From Acidobacteriota bacterium (GTDB taxonomy: Bacteria; Acidobacteriota; Terriglobia; Terriglobales; Acidobacteriaceae): a DNA stretch of 33,539 nt. How positions within the stretch are numbered: position 1 is the stretch's first letter; the number at the start of each line of letters is the position of its first letter. Below are positions 16,332-26,000 of this stretch, piece by piece. The position numbers and the translations under genes are program-made. Below the pieces are notes generated by a model, which did no database searches, was not told the origin of the DNA, and saw only the letters and a list, made by a program, of their open reading frames with translations. Location: NCBI GenBank assembly GCA_023410055.1, contig JAEYQK010000105.1, forward strand, positions 1-33,539, in the 5' to 3' direction.

Positions 16332-17981
16332 CTACTCCTTATACTTCCGACACCACCGGATCAAATTATTCGTCGAACTATCGTGCTTGAGTTCCGGCTC
16401 CGACTGGCTTTCCAACTCAGGGACAATCCGTTGTGCCAGCACCTTCCCCAATTCAACCCCCCACTGATCGAAAGCATTGATGTTCCACACCGCCGCCTGC
16501 GTGAACACAATATGCTCATACAGCGCGACCAACGCCCCCAGAATTTCCGGCGTAAGCTTCTTGGCCAATATAGTGTTCGACGGACGATTCCCCTCAAACA
16601 CCCGATGCGGAACGAGCCACTCCGGCGTCCCTTCGGCCCTGACCTGATCGGCCGTCTTGCCGAACGCCAGCGCTTCGGCCTGTGCCAGCGCATTCGCCAG
16701 CAGCATATCGTGATGCCTCCCCAGCGGATTCAGAGTCTCGGCAAACGCTATGAAGTCGCACGGTATCAGCTTCGTCCCCTGGTGAATCAGCTGATAGAAA
16801 GAGTGCTGCCCGTTCGTTCCGGGCTCGCCCCAATAGATAGCGCCCGTCTGGTGCTCGACCGGCTCTCCCTCAATCGTGACGCTCTTCCCGTTACTCTCCA
16901 TCGTCAACTGCTGCAAGTACGCCGGAAAGCGCTTCAGATACTGTTCATACGGCAGCACCGCCGCCGTCTGCGCGCCGAAGAAATCGTCATACCAGATGCC
17001 GAGTAGTCCCATGAGCACTGGCATGTTGCGGTCGAACGGCGCTGTTCGGAAATGCTCGTCCATGGCATGGAACCCGCTGAGCATTTTGCGGAAGTTGTCC
17101 GGCCCGATGGCCAGCATCGTCGACAACCCGATCGCCGAGTCCATCGAGTAGCGTCCGCCGACCCAGTCCCAGAAACCGAACATGTTCTCCGTGTCGATTC
17201 CAAACTTCGCAACTTGCTCCGCGTTCGTCGACACCGCCACAAAGTGCTTCGCAACTGCCTTCTCGTCTCCTCCAAACGCTGCCAGCGACCACGCCCGCGC
17301 CGTATGCGCATTCGTCATCGTCTCCAGCGTCGTGAACGTCTTCGACGAGACAATGAACAGCGTCTCCGCCGCATCCAGATCCTGCACAGCCTCAGCGAAA
17401 TCCGTCCCATCGACATTCGAGACGAACCGGAACGTCATGTCCCGCTTGCTGTAGTGCCGCAGAGCCTCATACGCCATGACCGGCCCGAGATCCGAGCCAC
17501 CGATCCCAATATTCACGACATTGCGAATCGGCTTGCCCGTATACCCCGTCCACTCCCCACTGCGGACGCGTTCGCAAAACGCCGCCATCCTATCCAGCAC
17601 CGCATGGACGGCCGTCACAACGTTCTCACCATCCACGATGATCGACGCATCTCGCGGAGCACGCAGAGCAACGTGGAGTACGGCACGTTGCTCGGTCACG
17701 TTGATCTTGTCGCCGCGGAACATGGCATCGATCCGATCGCGCAAGCCCGCCTCTTCTGCCAGCTCCGCTAGCAACTTCAGTGTCTTCTTCGTGACGCGAT
17801 TCTTCGAATAGTCGAGAAACAGCCCGGCGGCTTCAAGCGTCATCTTCGTTCCCCGCTTCTCGTCCTCGGCAAACAATTCGCGCAGATGCGTCCCGCGAAC
17901 TCTCTTGTAATGCGACTCCAACGATTTCCACGCCGAACGCTTTACCGCCGTCTTCTCCGCCGGAACATCACTTCCTGTCAT
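16332..17981 (-). CDS. pgi: Glucose-6-phosphate isomerase
   Basis: This cytoplasmic enzyme interconverts glucose 6-phosphate and fructose 6-phosphate. It has 549 residues, the normal length of the long bacterial/eukaryotic type. Visible motifs are VNIGIGGSDLGPVMAYEAL (sugar-phosphate binding), SSKTFTTLETM, the family signature with GEPGTNGQHSFYQLIHQGT (catalytic His) and NINAFDQWGVELGK with the conserved lysine. AGGAG lies six bases before the ATG. It is a single-gene unit, convergent with osmC and divergent from the Rrf2 gene. No link to the xylan genes is needed, though pentose-derived fructose 6-phosphate would pass through it. Confidence 0.98.
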   Translation of the reverse strand: MTGSDVPAEKTAVKRSAWKSLESHYKRVRGTHLRELFAEDEKRGTKMTLEAAGLFLDYSKNRVTKKTLKLLAELAEEAGLRDRIDAMFRGDKINVTEQRAVLHVALRAPRDASIIVDGENVVTAVHAVLDRMAAFCERVRSGEWTGYTGKPIRNVVNIGIGGSDLGPVMAYEALRHYSKRDMTFRFVSNVDGTDFAEAVQDLDAAETLFIVSSKTFTTLETMTNAHTARAWSLAAFGGDEKAVAKHFVAVSTNAEQVAKFGIDTENMFGFWDWVGGRYSMDSAIGLSTMLAIGPDNFRKMLSGFHAMDEHFRTAPFDRNMPVLMGLLGIWYDDFFGAQTAAVLPYEQYLKRFPAYLQQLTMESNGKSVTIEGEPVEHQTGAIYWGEPGTNGQHSFYQLIHQGTKLIPCDFIAFAETLNPLGRHHDMLLANALAQAEALAFGKTADQVRAEGTPEWLVPHRVFEGNRPSNTILAKKLTPEILGALVALYEHIVFTQAAVWNINAFDQWGVELGKVLAQRIVPELESQSEPELKHDSSTNNLIRWCRKYKE

Positions 17982-18004
17982 TCGACACTCCTTCGCAAGT
18001 AGCT

Positions 18005-18037
18005 CGGGTGCCGCACCCTTCCCGAAGGGAGGGTGCG
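18005..18037 (+). repeat. Family C hairpin repeat
   Basis: GGGTGCCGCACCCTTCCC-GA-AGGGAGGGTGCG forms a strong GC hairpin upstream of pgi in the pgi/Rrf2 divergent region. Near-identical copies lie at 19802-19836 and 30034-30068 in the same orientation. Confidence 0.8.
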
Positions 18038-18125
18038 CATGAACACAAGCTTATAGGAAACTCACTCACTCCCCGCAGTCAACTTCTCTCGTATCACGAT
18101 CAGCATCGTAAAATGATGACTGAGT

Positions 18126-18134
18126 TGATACAAT
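18126..18134 (+). promoter_or_regulatory. Extended -10 promoter candidate for the Rrf2 gene
   Basis: TGATACAAT at 18126-18134 matches the extended -10 form (TGnTATAAT) with no good -35. It lies about 26 bases before the Rrf2 start. The overlapping AGTTGATAC is similar to the half-site ACTTGATTA of the palindrome upstream of cysK (seven of nine bases), so weak autoregulation is possible. Confidence 0.35.
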
Positions 18135-18159
18135 TGCTTGTTCCTGTTCAACCGACACT

Positions 18160-18597
18160 ATGAAGATCTCTTCCAGAGGCGAATACGGGTTGCTCGCGCT
18201 CATCGACATCGCGCGTCATTCCGGCTCCGGTCCCGTACAAGTACTCCAGATCTCTGAACGCCAGGGCATCCCGAAGCAGTACCTCGACCAATTGATGCTC
18301 GCCCTCAAGAACGCGCGCCTCGTTGCCAGTGTTCGCGGCCGCCAGGGCGGATACGTTCTCGCCAAACCGGCAACCTCTATCACTTTGTTCGACATCGTCT
18401 CTGCCCTCGAAGGTCCGGTCGGCAACACCAATTTCATGCCGGGGCGCTCGCGCCGCAGAAATGTCGCCCGCTCCGTACTGAATGACCTCTGGCAAGGGCT
18501 CCACGCGCACACCGAATCCGTTCTGAAGTCAAAAACCGTAGCGCAGATGCTGGAAGAATGCGACGCCATGGAAAGCGCCATAACCTACGAAATCTGA
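18160..18597 (+). CDS. Rrf2-family transcriptional regulator without Fe-S cysteines
   Basis: This 145-residue winged-helix repressor-type protein opens with the family signature MKISSRGEYGLLALIDIARH. The helix-turn-helix is at about residues 28-62 (LQISERQGIPKQYLDQLMLALKNARLV) and the wing is SVRGRQGGYVLAKP. Where IscR and NsrR carry three cluster-binding cysteines (about residues 90-110), this protein has PVGNTNFMPGRSRRRNVARS with none. The only cysteine is near the C-terminus (EECDAME). That places it with cluster-free members such as CymR, which controls cysteine metabolism in Firmicutes. The next gene on the same strand is cysK, supporting a sulfur role. The function is inferred from missing residues and context. 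Confidence 0.9.
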   Translation: MKISSRGEYGLLALIDIARHSGSGPVQVLQISERQGIPKQYLDQLMLALKNARLVASVRGRQGGYVLAKPATSITLFDIVSALEGPVGNTNFMPGRSRRRNVARSVLNDLWQGLHAHTESVLKSKTVAQMLEECDAMESAITYEI

Positions 18598-18633
18598 CCT
18601 CCGGCGGGCCGAACCAGCAAAAAAACAAAAATG

Positions 18634-18664
18634 TTGACCTTCATAGGTTTCCGGCGTCTAATAT
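18634..18664 (+). promoter_or_regulatory. Candidate cysK promoter
   Basis: TTGACC at 18634-18639 is followed 17 bases later by TCTAAT (18657-18662), or 19 bases later by TAATAT (18659-18664). It lies in the gap between the Rrf2 gene and cysK, about 145 bases before the cysK start, directly ahead of the palindrome at 18669. Confidence 0.5.
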
Positions 18665-18668
18665 TATC

Positions 18669-18691
18669 TACTTGATTATGTTAATCAAGTA
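18669..18691. promoter_or_regulatory. 23-bp perfect palindrome, probable Rrf2 operator
   Basis: TACTTGATTA-TGT-TAATCAAGTA is a perfect 10-3-10 inverted repeat placed at the expected transcription start of cysK. Its length and symmetry fit a dimeric winged-helix repressor. The adjacent Rrf2 regulator is the obvious candidate ligand. It is AT-rich and unlike the GC-rich hairpin repeats in the window, which argues against it being another repeat copy. Confidence 0.65.
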
Positions 18692-18730
18692 ACTCGCAGT
18701 CAGGTTCTGTTGCATCACATGCTCGGGTAG

Positions 18731-18784
18731 GGCACGGCTTCAGCCGTGCCACTAAGGACCCCAACATTCCGGGGCTTTAGCCCC
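18731..18784. repeat. Two small GC hairpins in the cysK leader
   Basis: GGCACGGCT-TC-AGCCGTGCC (18731-18750) and GGGGCTTTAGCCCC (18771-18784) lie between the putative promoter and the cysK start. The first resembles dispersed CGGCTTCAGCCG-type repeats; another copy type is at 26395. They could also act as an attenuating or stabilising mRNA structure. Confidence 0.6.
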
Positions 18785-18807
18785 TGAGGTTAGCTCTGGA
18801 GAGAACG

Positions 18808-19794
18808 ATGAACATCGCAAAGAACGTTATTGAACTGATCGGGCGCACACCCCTCGTGGAACTGAATCACGTAACCGAAGGCGCCCAGGCGCGCGTCGTC
18901 GCCAAGCTTGAGAGTCAGAACCCGCTGAACAGTGTCAAAGACCGTATCGGCTTTGCCATGATCGATGCCGCGGAGCGTGAAGGCAAGATCAAGCCCGGCA
19001 AGACCGTACTCATCGAACCCACTAGCGGCAACACCGGCATCGCCCTCGCGTTCGTGGCTGCCGTCAAAGGATACAAGTTCATTGTCACCATGCCAGAAAC
19101 GATGAGCCTTGAGCGCCGTATCCTGCTGCTCGCCTTCGGAGCCGAAGTCGTCCTGACGCCCGGCCCCCAAGGCATGAAGGGCGCCATCGCCAAGGCCGAA
19201 GAGATTCTTGCTGAGACTCCCGACGGCTACATCCTTCAGCAGTTCGACAATCCGGCAAACCCGAAGATTCACTTTGAAACCACCGGCCCTGAGATCTGGA
19301 ACGACACCGATGGTCAGGCCGACATCCTTATTTCTGGCGTTGGCACCGGTGGCACCCTGACAGGTGTCAGCGAGTACATCAAATCCAAAAAGCCCGGCTT
19401 TAAGACGATCGCCATCGAGCCCGCCGACAGTGCGGTGCTCTCCGGCGGCAAGCCCGGCCCTCACAAGATCCAGGGACTCGGCGCCGGCTTCGTCCCCAAG
19501 ATCCTGAAAACCGACCTCATCGACGAGGTCATCCAGGTCACCAATGATGACGCCATCAACATGGCCCGCCGACTTCCGGCAGAAGAAGGTCTGCTAGTCG
19601 GGATCTCCTCTGGCGCTGCCGTTCACGCTGCCGTCCAGGTGGCCAAGCGTCCCGAAAACAAAGGCAAGCTGATCGTCGTTATCATCCCGAGCTTCGGCGA
19701 GCGCTATCTTTCGACCGTGCTCTTCGAGAGCCTGCGCCAGGAAGCTCAGCAAATACAGACTTCGCCGATCAAAGAACTGGTTCCGGCGAAATAG
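18808..19794 (+). CDS. cysK: Cysteine synthase A (O-acetylserine sulfhydrylase)
   Basis: This PLP enzyme makes L-cysteine from O-acetylserine and sulfide in the cytoplasm. It has 328 residues. The PLP lysine is K44 in NPLNSVKDRIG. The substrate loop TSGNTGIAL begins at about residue 72. The phosphate-binding loop is GVGTGGTLTGV, and GISSGAAVHAA holds the serine that contacts the PLP nitrogen. The C-terminus keeps the GERYLST segment. GGAGAG lies upstream of the ATG. The preceding Rrf2 regulator and the palindrome in the leader suggest regulation by sulfur status. In Firmicutes CysK itself is a partner of the Rrf2 protein CymR, so a similar moonlighting role is possible here. Confidence 0.97.
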   Translation: MNIAKNVIELIGRTPLVELNHVTEGAQARVVAKLESQNPLNSVKDRIGFAMIDAAEREGKIKPGKTVLIEPTSGNTGIALAFVAAVKGYKFIVTMPETMSLERRILLLAFGAEVVLTPGPQGMKGAIAKAEEILAETPDGYILQQFDNPANPKIHFETTGPEIWNDTDGQADILISGVGTGGTLTGVSEYIKSKKPGFKTIAIEPADSAVLSGGKPGPHKIQGLGAGFVPKILKTDLIDEVIQVTNDDAINMARRLPAEEGLLVGISSGAAVHAAVQVAKRPENKGKLIVVIIPSFGERYLSTVLFESLRQEAQQIQTSPIKELVPAK

Positions 19795-19801
19795 GACCGA
19801 A

Positions 19802-19836
19802 CGGGTGCCGCACCCTTCCCCAAAGGGGAGGGTGCG
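19802..19836 (+). repeat. Family C hairpin repeat after cysK
   Basis: GGGTGCCGCACCCTTCCCC-AA-AGGGGAGGGTGCG is a strong hairpin eight bases after the cysK stop codon. It lacks a T-run but could still end or stabilise the cysK transcript before the copper operon. Confidence 0.8.
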
Positions 19837-19839
19837 ACC

Positions 19840-19855
19840 TGTGACAAAAATCACT
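19840..19855. promoter_or_regulatory. CRP/FNR-like site upstream of the copper operon
   Basis: TGTGA-CAAAAA-TCACT matches the TGTGA-N6-TCACA layout of CRP-family sites in nine of ten positions. It lies 37 bases before the GTG of the first gene. A TAAACT at 19872-19877 could serve as the -10. No regulator gene of this family is in the window. Confidence 0.4.
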
Positions 19856-19891
19856 GTGTCGCAAAACCGCGTAAACTAATCTAAGTTCACT

Positions 19892-20272
19892 GTGGGGCGT
19901 GTTTTCAAATTCGTATCCGTGCTGCTGATCCTCTCTGTTCTGGGTCTTCCTGCGCTCGCGGCCACTTTGTGCACCGATGCGAACGAATCCGGCATGAACT
20001 GCCCGCCTGACTGCCCCATGATGGCGAAGCTCCATCAGGCCGATACCCAGCTCAAAGCTGCAAGCGAACCATCTTCTTGCTGTGAGATTTCGGCGGCGAG
20101 GCCCGCCCCGAAAAGCGAACTGCAAGCCCCGACGTCATCCGGGGTTGCTCTGCATCGCCCAGCAGTACTCGAACTCGCCGCCGCTCCTGCGCAAGCTATC
20201 GACGAGACCGTCCGTTCCGCACCGCCCGAAATCGGCCCAGCACAATCTCGTCTCTGCACCTTCCTTATCTGA
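19892..20272 (+). CDS. Small exported Cys-rich protein heading the cus operon
   Basis: I do not recognise a named family. The 126-residue frame starts with GTG at 19892 and has a clear signal peptide (hydrophobic VSVLLILSVLGLPALAA, residues 8-24). The mature part is short and rich in possible metal ligands: C27, then C37-x3-C41 with M43, M44 and H48, then an adjacent pair C63-C64, and a final cysteine near the C-terminus. The middle is Ala/Pro-rich and probably unstructured. It precedes cusC by 88 bases on the same strand. A periplasmic copper or silver carrier or sensor, in the place of CusF, is a reasonable guess. The ribosome-binding site is weak, so the exact start is uncertain. Confidence 0.7.
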   Translation: MGRVFKFVSVLLILSVLGLPALAATLCTDANESGMNCPPDCPMMAKLHQADTQLKAASEPSSCCEISAARPAPKSELQAPTSSGVALHRPAVLELAAAPAQAIDETVRSAPPEIGPAQSRLCTFLI

Positions 20273-20360
20273 TCTCTTTTTGCGTCTGACCACGCACTGG
20301 CCTCGTGTCCGTGCGCCCCTGTGTCACGGAAATTGACAAAGCAAAAAGAGAGAAGATTCC

Positions 20361-21662
20361 ATGATTCGAAGATCAGCGGCTCCCGTAGCCGTACTGCTTG
20401 TGCTTCTCGCGATGGCCGCGTTTGCGCAGCAGAGCCCTGACGCTCGCCTTCGCCTCGACGATGTAGTCCGCGAGGCTATCGCCCACAATCCGGCGATCCA
20501 GCGTTCGTCGTTGATGATCGAGGCGCAGCGACACAAAGTCCCGCAGGCGAAAGCACTACCCGACCCAACACTCTCCGTCGGTTGGATGGGTGATCCCATC
20601 CCGTTCAAGACCATGGCCAACGATCCATCCAGCTACCGCAGCATCGGAGCCATGCAGATGTTGCCGCTGTGGGGCAAGCGGGGCCTCCGCGGCGAGATCG
20701 CCCAGAAAGATGTCGCCTCCGCGCAGACCGAAAGCGACGCAAGTGTGCGTCGAGTTACCGCCGACGTCAAAGCGGCCTATTACGAGTACTTCTATACCGG
20801 CAAGGCGATCGACATCACTAATCGGGACAAGGCTCTACTCCAGCAAATCTCCGACGTCACGGAATCACGCTATCGCGTCGGCAAAGCCGCTCAGCCCGAC
20901 GTGCTGCGCTCGCAAGTCGAACTCACAATGCTGATCCAGCGCCTGACCATGCTCCAGCAGCAACGCAACATTGCGCAGGCCCGCCTGAACACCCTCATGG
21001 GACGCGCCGCTGATGCACCCCTTCCACCTGCGGAAGAAATCAATCGCGCAGCGCTACCGAACTCCACAGAAGTCCTTGCCGCTGCCGAGAAGAGCGATCC
21101 CGATCTTGCTCGCGAGCAGATCAACATCGCTCGCAGCCGCCTGATGGCTGACCTCGCCAAGCGCGAGTACCGGCCCGATCTCAGCGTCGGCTACATGTAC
21201 GAACAGCGCACCGGCATGCCCGACATGCACGGCGTCACCTTCAGCGTGAATATTCCGGTGTTCTACAAGCAGAAGCAGCAGGAAGCGCTTAAGCAGGCAC
21301 AGGTCGAAGCCGCAGCCGGAGAGAAAAGCCGCGAGAACCGTCTCAACGAACTCCACTACGAGCTGCGCCAGATGTTCACGATGGCGCAGACCGCCGACAG
21401 CCTTATGCAGCTTTACGAGAAAGCCATTCTGCCGCAAACGCAGTTGACTCTCGATTCTTCACGCGCCGGATACAGCGTCGGTTCGGTTGATTTTCAGACC
21501 GTGCTCTCGAACTTCACGAACCTGCACAGTTATCAGCTCGAGTACTACCGGCAACTCGCTGACTACCAGATCGCACTCGCCCGACTTGAATCACTGACCG
21601 GCACCGCCCTGACCGCAGCCGCATCGACACCGGAAGCTCCCGCGGCAAAGGAGACGAAATGA
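20361..21662 (+). CDS. cusC: TolC-like outer-membrane channel of heavy-metal efflux (CusC type)
   Basis: This is the outer-membrane component of the tripartite Cus pump. It has 433 residues, with a signal peptide at residues 1-22 (ending AAFAQQ) and no lipobox cysteine. Two outer-membrane efflux repeats are visible. The first has LDDVVREAIAHNPAIQRSSL and KVPQAKALPDPTLSVG; the second has LAREQINIARSRLMADLAKREYRPDLSVGYMYE. Long helical stretches follow, and GSVDFQTVLSNF with YRQLADYQIALARLESLTG is typical of the C-terminal part. AGAGAAG precedes the ATG. The stop overlaps the cusB start (ATGA), giving tight coupling. Metal specificity is inferred from the cusBA partners. Confidence 0.93.
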   Translation: MIRRSAAPVAVLLVLLAMAAFAQQSPDARLRLDDVVREAIAHNPAIQRSSLMIEAQRHKVPQAKALPDPTLSVGWMGDPIPFKTMANDPSSYRSIGAMQMLPLWGKRGLRGEIAQKDVASAQTESDASVRRVTADVKAAYYEYFYTGKAIDITNRDKALLQQISDVTESRYRVGKAAQPDVLRSQVELTMLIQRLTMLQQQRNIAQARLNTLMGRAADAPLPPAEEINRAALPNSTEVLAAAEKSDPDLAREQINIARSRLMADLAKREYRPDLSVGYMYEQRTGMPDMHGVTFSVNIPVFYKQKQQEALKQAQVEAAAGEKSRENRLNELHYELRQMFTMAQTADSLMQLYEKAILPQTQLTLDSSRAGYSVGSVDFQTVLSNFTNLHSYQLEYYRQLADYQIALARLESLTGTALTAAASTPEAPAAKETK

Positions 21663-23032
21663 ATAGCACTAATTCCAAATGGCTGAGAATCATCGCGGTC
21701 GCGGTCGTGATTGTCGCACTTGCAGCTGTTATCTTCGGCGGACGCTTCTTTCGTTCGCGCAACCAGGTCGCCAGCGCCTCCGGTCCGCACGATGCGCACG
21801 CAAATCACGCAGCAGCATCTGAACCCGGCGGCAAAATCCTCTACTGGTACGACCCGATGCACCCGAACTATCACTCGGATAAGCCCGGCACCGCGCCCGA
21901 CTGTGGCATGGACCTCGTTCCCATGCGTGAAGGCGAGGGCTCTACCGACGATGGCATGATCAGCATCAGCCAGCAGCGTCAGCAGTTGCTCGGCATCCGC
22001 ACCGCAACTGTCGCGGAAGACCGGCTTACCCGCGTCGTACGCACCAACGGCACGGTCGCCCCCGACGAAACGCGCATCAGCCACATCCACGTGAAGATCC
22101 CTGGCTTCATCGAACAGGCCTACGTCGATTACGTCGGCCAGTTCGTCAAGGCCGGACAACCCATCTTCACCTTCTACAGTCCGGACCTCGTCGCCACACA
22201 AGACGAATACCTGATCGCCAAACGCGGCGAGCAAACGCTCGGCAACTCACAGTACGGCAACGTCGCCGCTGGCTCAAAGTCGATGCTGGAGTCCGCTCGC
22301 GAACGTCTCCGTCTCTGGGACATCAGTGACGCCCAAATCAAGAAACTTGACCAGTCCGGTCAATCCAGCCGGACGATCACCTTCTACGCACCGCACAGCG
22401 GCTACGTCACGGATCGCAAGGCCTTCCCGCACTCGGCCGTCACGCCCGACATGGACCTCTACACGCTAAGCGATCTCTCGCGCGTATGGGTCATCGCCGA
22501 TGTCTACGAGTACGAACTGCCCTACATCAAGTCTGGTCAGACCGCGACCATCAAACTCAGCTACGCGCCCGGCCACGAACTTGTCGGACGCATCGCCTAC
22601 ATCTTCCCCGCGCTCGATCCACAGACTCACACGGCCAAGGTCCGCATCGATGTCGCTAACCCCAAGCTCGAGCTTCGTCCCAACATGTTCGCCGACGTCG
22701 AACTCAAGATCGACTACGGCAAGCACATGATCGTGCCCGCCGAAGCGGTGCTCAACTCCGGCCAGAACCAGACCGTCTTCGTCGTCCGCGAAAACGGCAA
22801 GTTCGAACCGCGCTCGGTGAAACTCGGCCCCCAGGTCGAAGACAAGTACATCGTCCTTTTCGGACTCGAGCCAGGCGAGACCATCGTCAGCTCCGGCAAC
22901 TTCCTCCTCGATTCCGAGAGCCGGATGAAATTATCGGCATCCGATACTCCAGCGCCAGCTCCCGCAGGGACCAGCGCACAGGCTCCTGTCAGCAACAACG
23001 ACATGCAAAACATGCCGGGAATGAAGCACTAA
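21659..23032 (+). CDS. cusB: RND periplasmic adaptor with heavy-metal-binding domain (CusB type)
   Basis: This membrane-fusion protein connects CusA to the outer-membrane channel. It has 457 residues, with one N-terminal membrane anchor (about residues 9-28). Next is a heavy-metal-binding domain at about 60-95 with YWYDPMHPNYHSDKPGTAPDCGMDLVP, whose conserved Met/His/Cys are expected to hold the metal. The barrel-sandwich and hairpin domain (HVKIPGFIEQAYVDYVGQFV and repeated helices) is followed by the beta-barrel part (LYTLSDLSRVWVIADVYEYE) and the membrane-proximal domain. The C-terminus is Met/His-rich (NNDMQNMPGMKH) and may be another ligand site. The start overlaps cusC by four bases; cusA begins ten bases after the stop. 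Confidence 0.96.
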   Translation: MNSTNSKWLRIIAVAVVIVALAAVIFGGRFFRSRNQVASASGPHDAHANHAAASEPGGKILYWYDPMHPNYHSDKPGTAPDCGMDLVPMREGEGSTDDGMISISQQRQQLLGIRTATVAEDRLTRVVRTNGTVAPDETRISHIHVKIPGFIEQAYVDYVGQFVKAGQPIFTFYSPDLVATQDEYLIAKRGEQTLGNSQYGNVAAGSKSMLESARERLRLWDISDAQIKKLDQSGQSSRTITFYAPHSGYVTDRKAFPHSAVTPDMDLYTLSDLSRVWVIADVYEYELPYIKSGQTATIKLSYAPGHELVGRIAYIFPALDPQTHTAKVRIDVANPKLELRPNMFADVELKIDYGKHMIVPAEAVLNSGQNQTVFVVRENGKFEPRSVKLGPQVEDKYIVLFGLEPGETIVSSGNFLLDSESRMKLSASDTPAPAPAGTSAQAPVSNNDMQNMPGMKH

Positions 23033-23042
23033 GGAGGGCGTC

Positions 23043-26000
23043 ATGATCGACCGCATCATCGAATTCAGCGCGCGTCACCGCTTCCTGGTGCTGCTGTTCG
23101 TCACCGTCGGCGCCATCTTCGGCTGGCGCGCAATGCAGAACACGAAGCTCGACGCCATTCCCGACCTGTCTGACACGCAGGTCATCGTCTACGCCAAGTG
23201 GGACCGCAGCCCCGACATCATCGAGGACCAGGTCACTTACCCGATCACCTCTGCCCTGCTCGGCATGCCAAAAGTAAAAGACATCCGCGGCTTCTCCGAC
23301 TTCGGCTTCAGCTACATCTACATCGTCTTCGACGAAGGCACTGACATTTACTGGGCGCGCTCGCGCACCCTCGAGTACCTCAACTCCGTCACGCAGCGCC
23401 TGCCCAAGGGCGTCAACGTCGAACTCGCCAAAGACGCCACCTCCGTCGGATGGGTCTATCAATACGCGCTCGTCGATACTTCGGGCCAGTACAGCCTGGA
23501 TCAGATGCGGTCGTATCAGGACTGGTATCTTCGCTACGCCCTTCAGGCTGTTCCCGGCGTTGCTGAAGTCGCGCCCGTCGGCGGATTTGTGCGCCAGTAC
23601 CAGGTCAACATCGACCCTGACCGCCTGCTGGCCTACAAGATTCCGATCAACATGGTTCGCGATGCGATCGCCAAGTCGAACAACGACGTCGGTGGCCGCC
23701 TCGTCGAATTCTCCGGCCGCGAATACATGGTGCGCGGCAAGGGCTACATCCGCTCGCTCGACGACATCGGCAACATCGTCGTGATGAGCAATTCTCAAAC
23801 CGGCGTCCCCGTACGCGTCAAAGACGTCGGCACGGTCACCTTCGGTCCCGACATCCGTCGCGGCGTCGCCGAACTTGACGGACGCGGCGAGGCCGTTGGT
23901 GGCGTCGTCATCATGCGCTTCGGCGAGAACGCAGAAAAAGTGATCGCGAACGTCAAATCAAAGATCGCCGAGGTTGAGCCCACGCTCCCGAAGGGCCTCA
24001 AGATTGTCCCGACCTACGACCGCTCCGAGCTGATCGGCCGCTCCGTTGACAACCTCAAGCACACGCTCATTGAAGAACTCATCATCGTCAGTCTGGTGAT
24101 TCTCATCTTCCTGTGGCATTTCCCCAGCGCTGCGATCCCGATCATCACCATCCCGATCACCGTGTTGCTCGCCTTCATCCCCATGCAACTCTCCGGCATG
24201 ACCGCCAACATCATGTCTCTCGGAGGCATCGCCGTCGCCATCGGTGCCATGGTTGACGCAGCCGTGGTCGTCGTCGAACAAACGCACAAGAAACTCGAGC
24301 ACTGGGAAGCCGACGGACGCCGTGGCGACTACCGCGACGTCATCGTCTCCGCCGTGAAAGAAGTCGGAGGCCCCAGCTTCTTCGCTCTCCTCGTCATCGC
24401 CGTTTCTTTCGTTCCGGTGTTCGCCCTCGAAGGTCAGGAAGGCCGCCTCTTCAAGCCACTGGCCTTTACCAAGAACTTCGCCATGGCCATCGCGGCCATA
24501 CTCGCCATCACGCTCGACCCCGCGATGCGGTTGCTCTTCACTCACATGAAGACCTACAACTTCCGCCCGCGCTGGCTCGCGCGCATCACCAACTCGCTGC
24601 TGGTCGGCAAGATTCACAGCGAAGAGAACCATCCCATCAGCCGCCCGCTGATGAAGATCTATGAGCCCGTCGTCCACTTCGCGCTCAACTGGCGCTGGCT
24701 CACCATCGGAGCAGCAATCCTTCTGATGGTCGTCACCATCCCGGTCTTCGGCAAGCTCGGCTCCGAATTCATGCCGCCGCTCGACGAAGGCACGCTGCTC
24801 TACATGCCGACCACGCTTCCCGGCATATCCGTCGGCGAAGCCACCCGCCTGCTCGAAACGCAGGACCGCATCATTAAGAGCTTTCCCGAAGTCGATCGAG
24901 TCTTCGGCAAAGCTGGCCGTGTCGATAGCGCAACCGACCCCGCGCCCTACTCGATGATGGAAACCGTCGTCGTTCTCAAGCCGCAAGACGAGTGGCCGAA
25001 GCAGGATCGCTGGTGGTCGAAATCAGTCCCCGACTGGTCTGCCAAAGTCCTGCGTCGCTTCTGGCCCGATCACAAGAGCACGCAGCAACTCATCTACGGC
25101 CCCGGCGGACTCAACGAAGCGCTCACCTTCCCCGGCGTCGCCAACGCCTGGACCATGCCTATTAAGGCGCGCATCGACATGCTCAGCACCGGCATCCGCA
25201 CACCGATCGGAGTGAAGATCCTCGGCTCCGACCTGGGTGAGATCCAGCGCATCGGCAGCGAGATCGAAACCGCGCTTAAGCCAGTCCCCGGAACTGCTAG
25301 CGCCTTCGCCGAACGCACTACCGGCGGTTACTTCCTCGACTTCGACCTCAAGCGCGATCAACTCGCTCGTTACGGCCTCACCGTGGACGACGCGCAAGAC
25401 GTCCTCATGTCGGCCGTGGGTGGCGAGCCAGTCACGACCACCGTCGAAGGCCGCGAACGCTACACCGTCAACGTCCGCTACATGCGCGACTACCGCAGCG
25501 ACATCGACAGCCTCAAGCGTGTGCTCGTCGCTACACCGTCCGGCGCGCAAGTCCCGCTCGGCCAGATCGCCGACATCAAGATGAAAACTGGCCCCGGCAT
25601 GATCCGCGACGAAGACGGACGCCTCAGCGGCTACGTCTACGTCGATGTATCGGGACGCGATATTGGCGGCTACGTTCGCGAAGCCAAGGCCGCCGTCTCG
25701 AAGCTCTCCATCCCAGCCGGCTACCAGGTCGTCTGGAGCGGCCAGTTCGAAAACATGGAGCGAGTACGCGAGCGCCTCAAAGTCGTCGTGCCCATCGTTC
25801 TCTTCGTCGTCTTCCTGCTGCTCTATGCAAACACGGGATCAGCCGTGAAGACCTCAATCATTCTCCTCGCCGTGCCCTTCTCAGCCATCGGCGCCGTCTG
25901 GTTGCTGTATTGGCTTGGCTACAACATGAGCGTTGCCGTCTGGGTTGGACTCATTGCCCTTCTCGGTGTCGACGCCGAAACCGCCGTCTTCATGCTGCTC

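Noticed and set aside
23958..24986. Minus-strand frame of 342 codons opposite cusA
   Set aside because: Asp/Gly/His-rich shadow within the conserved cusA gene.
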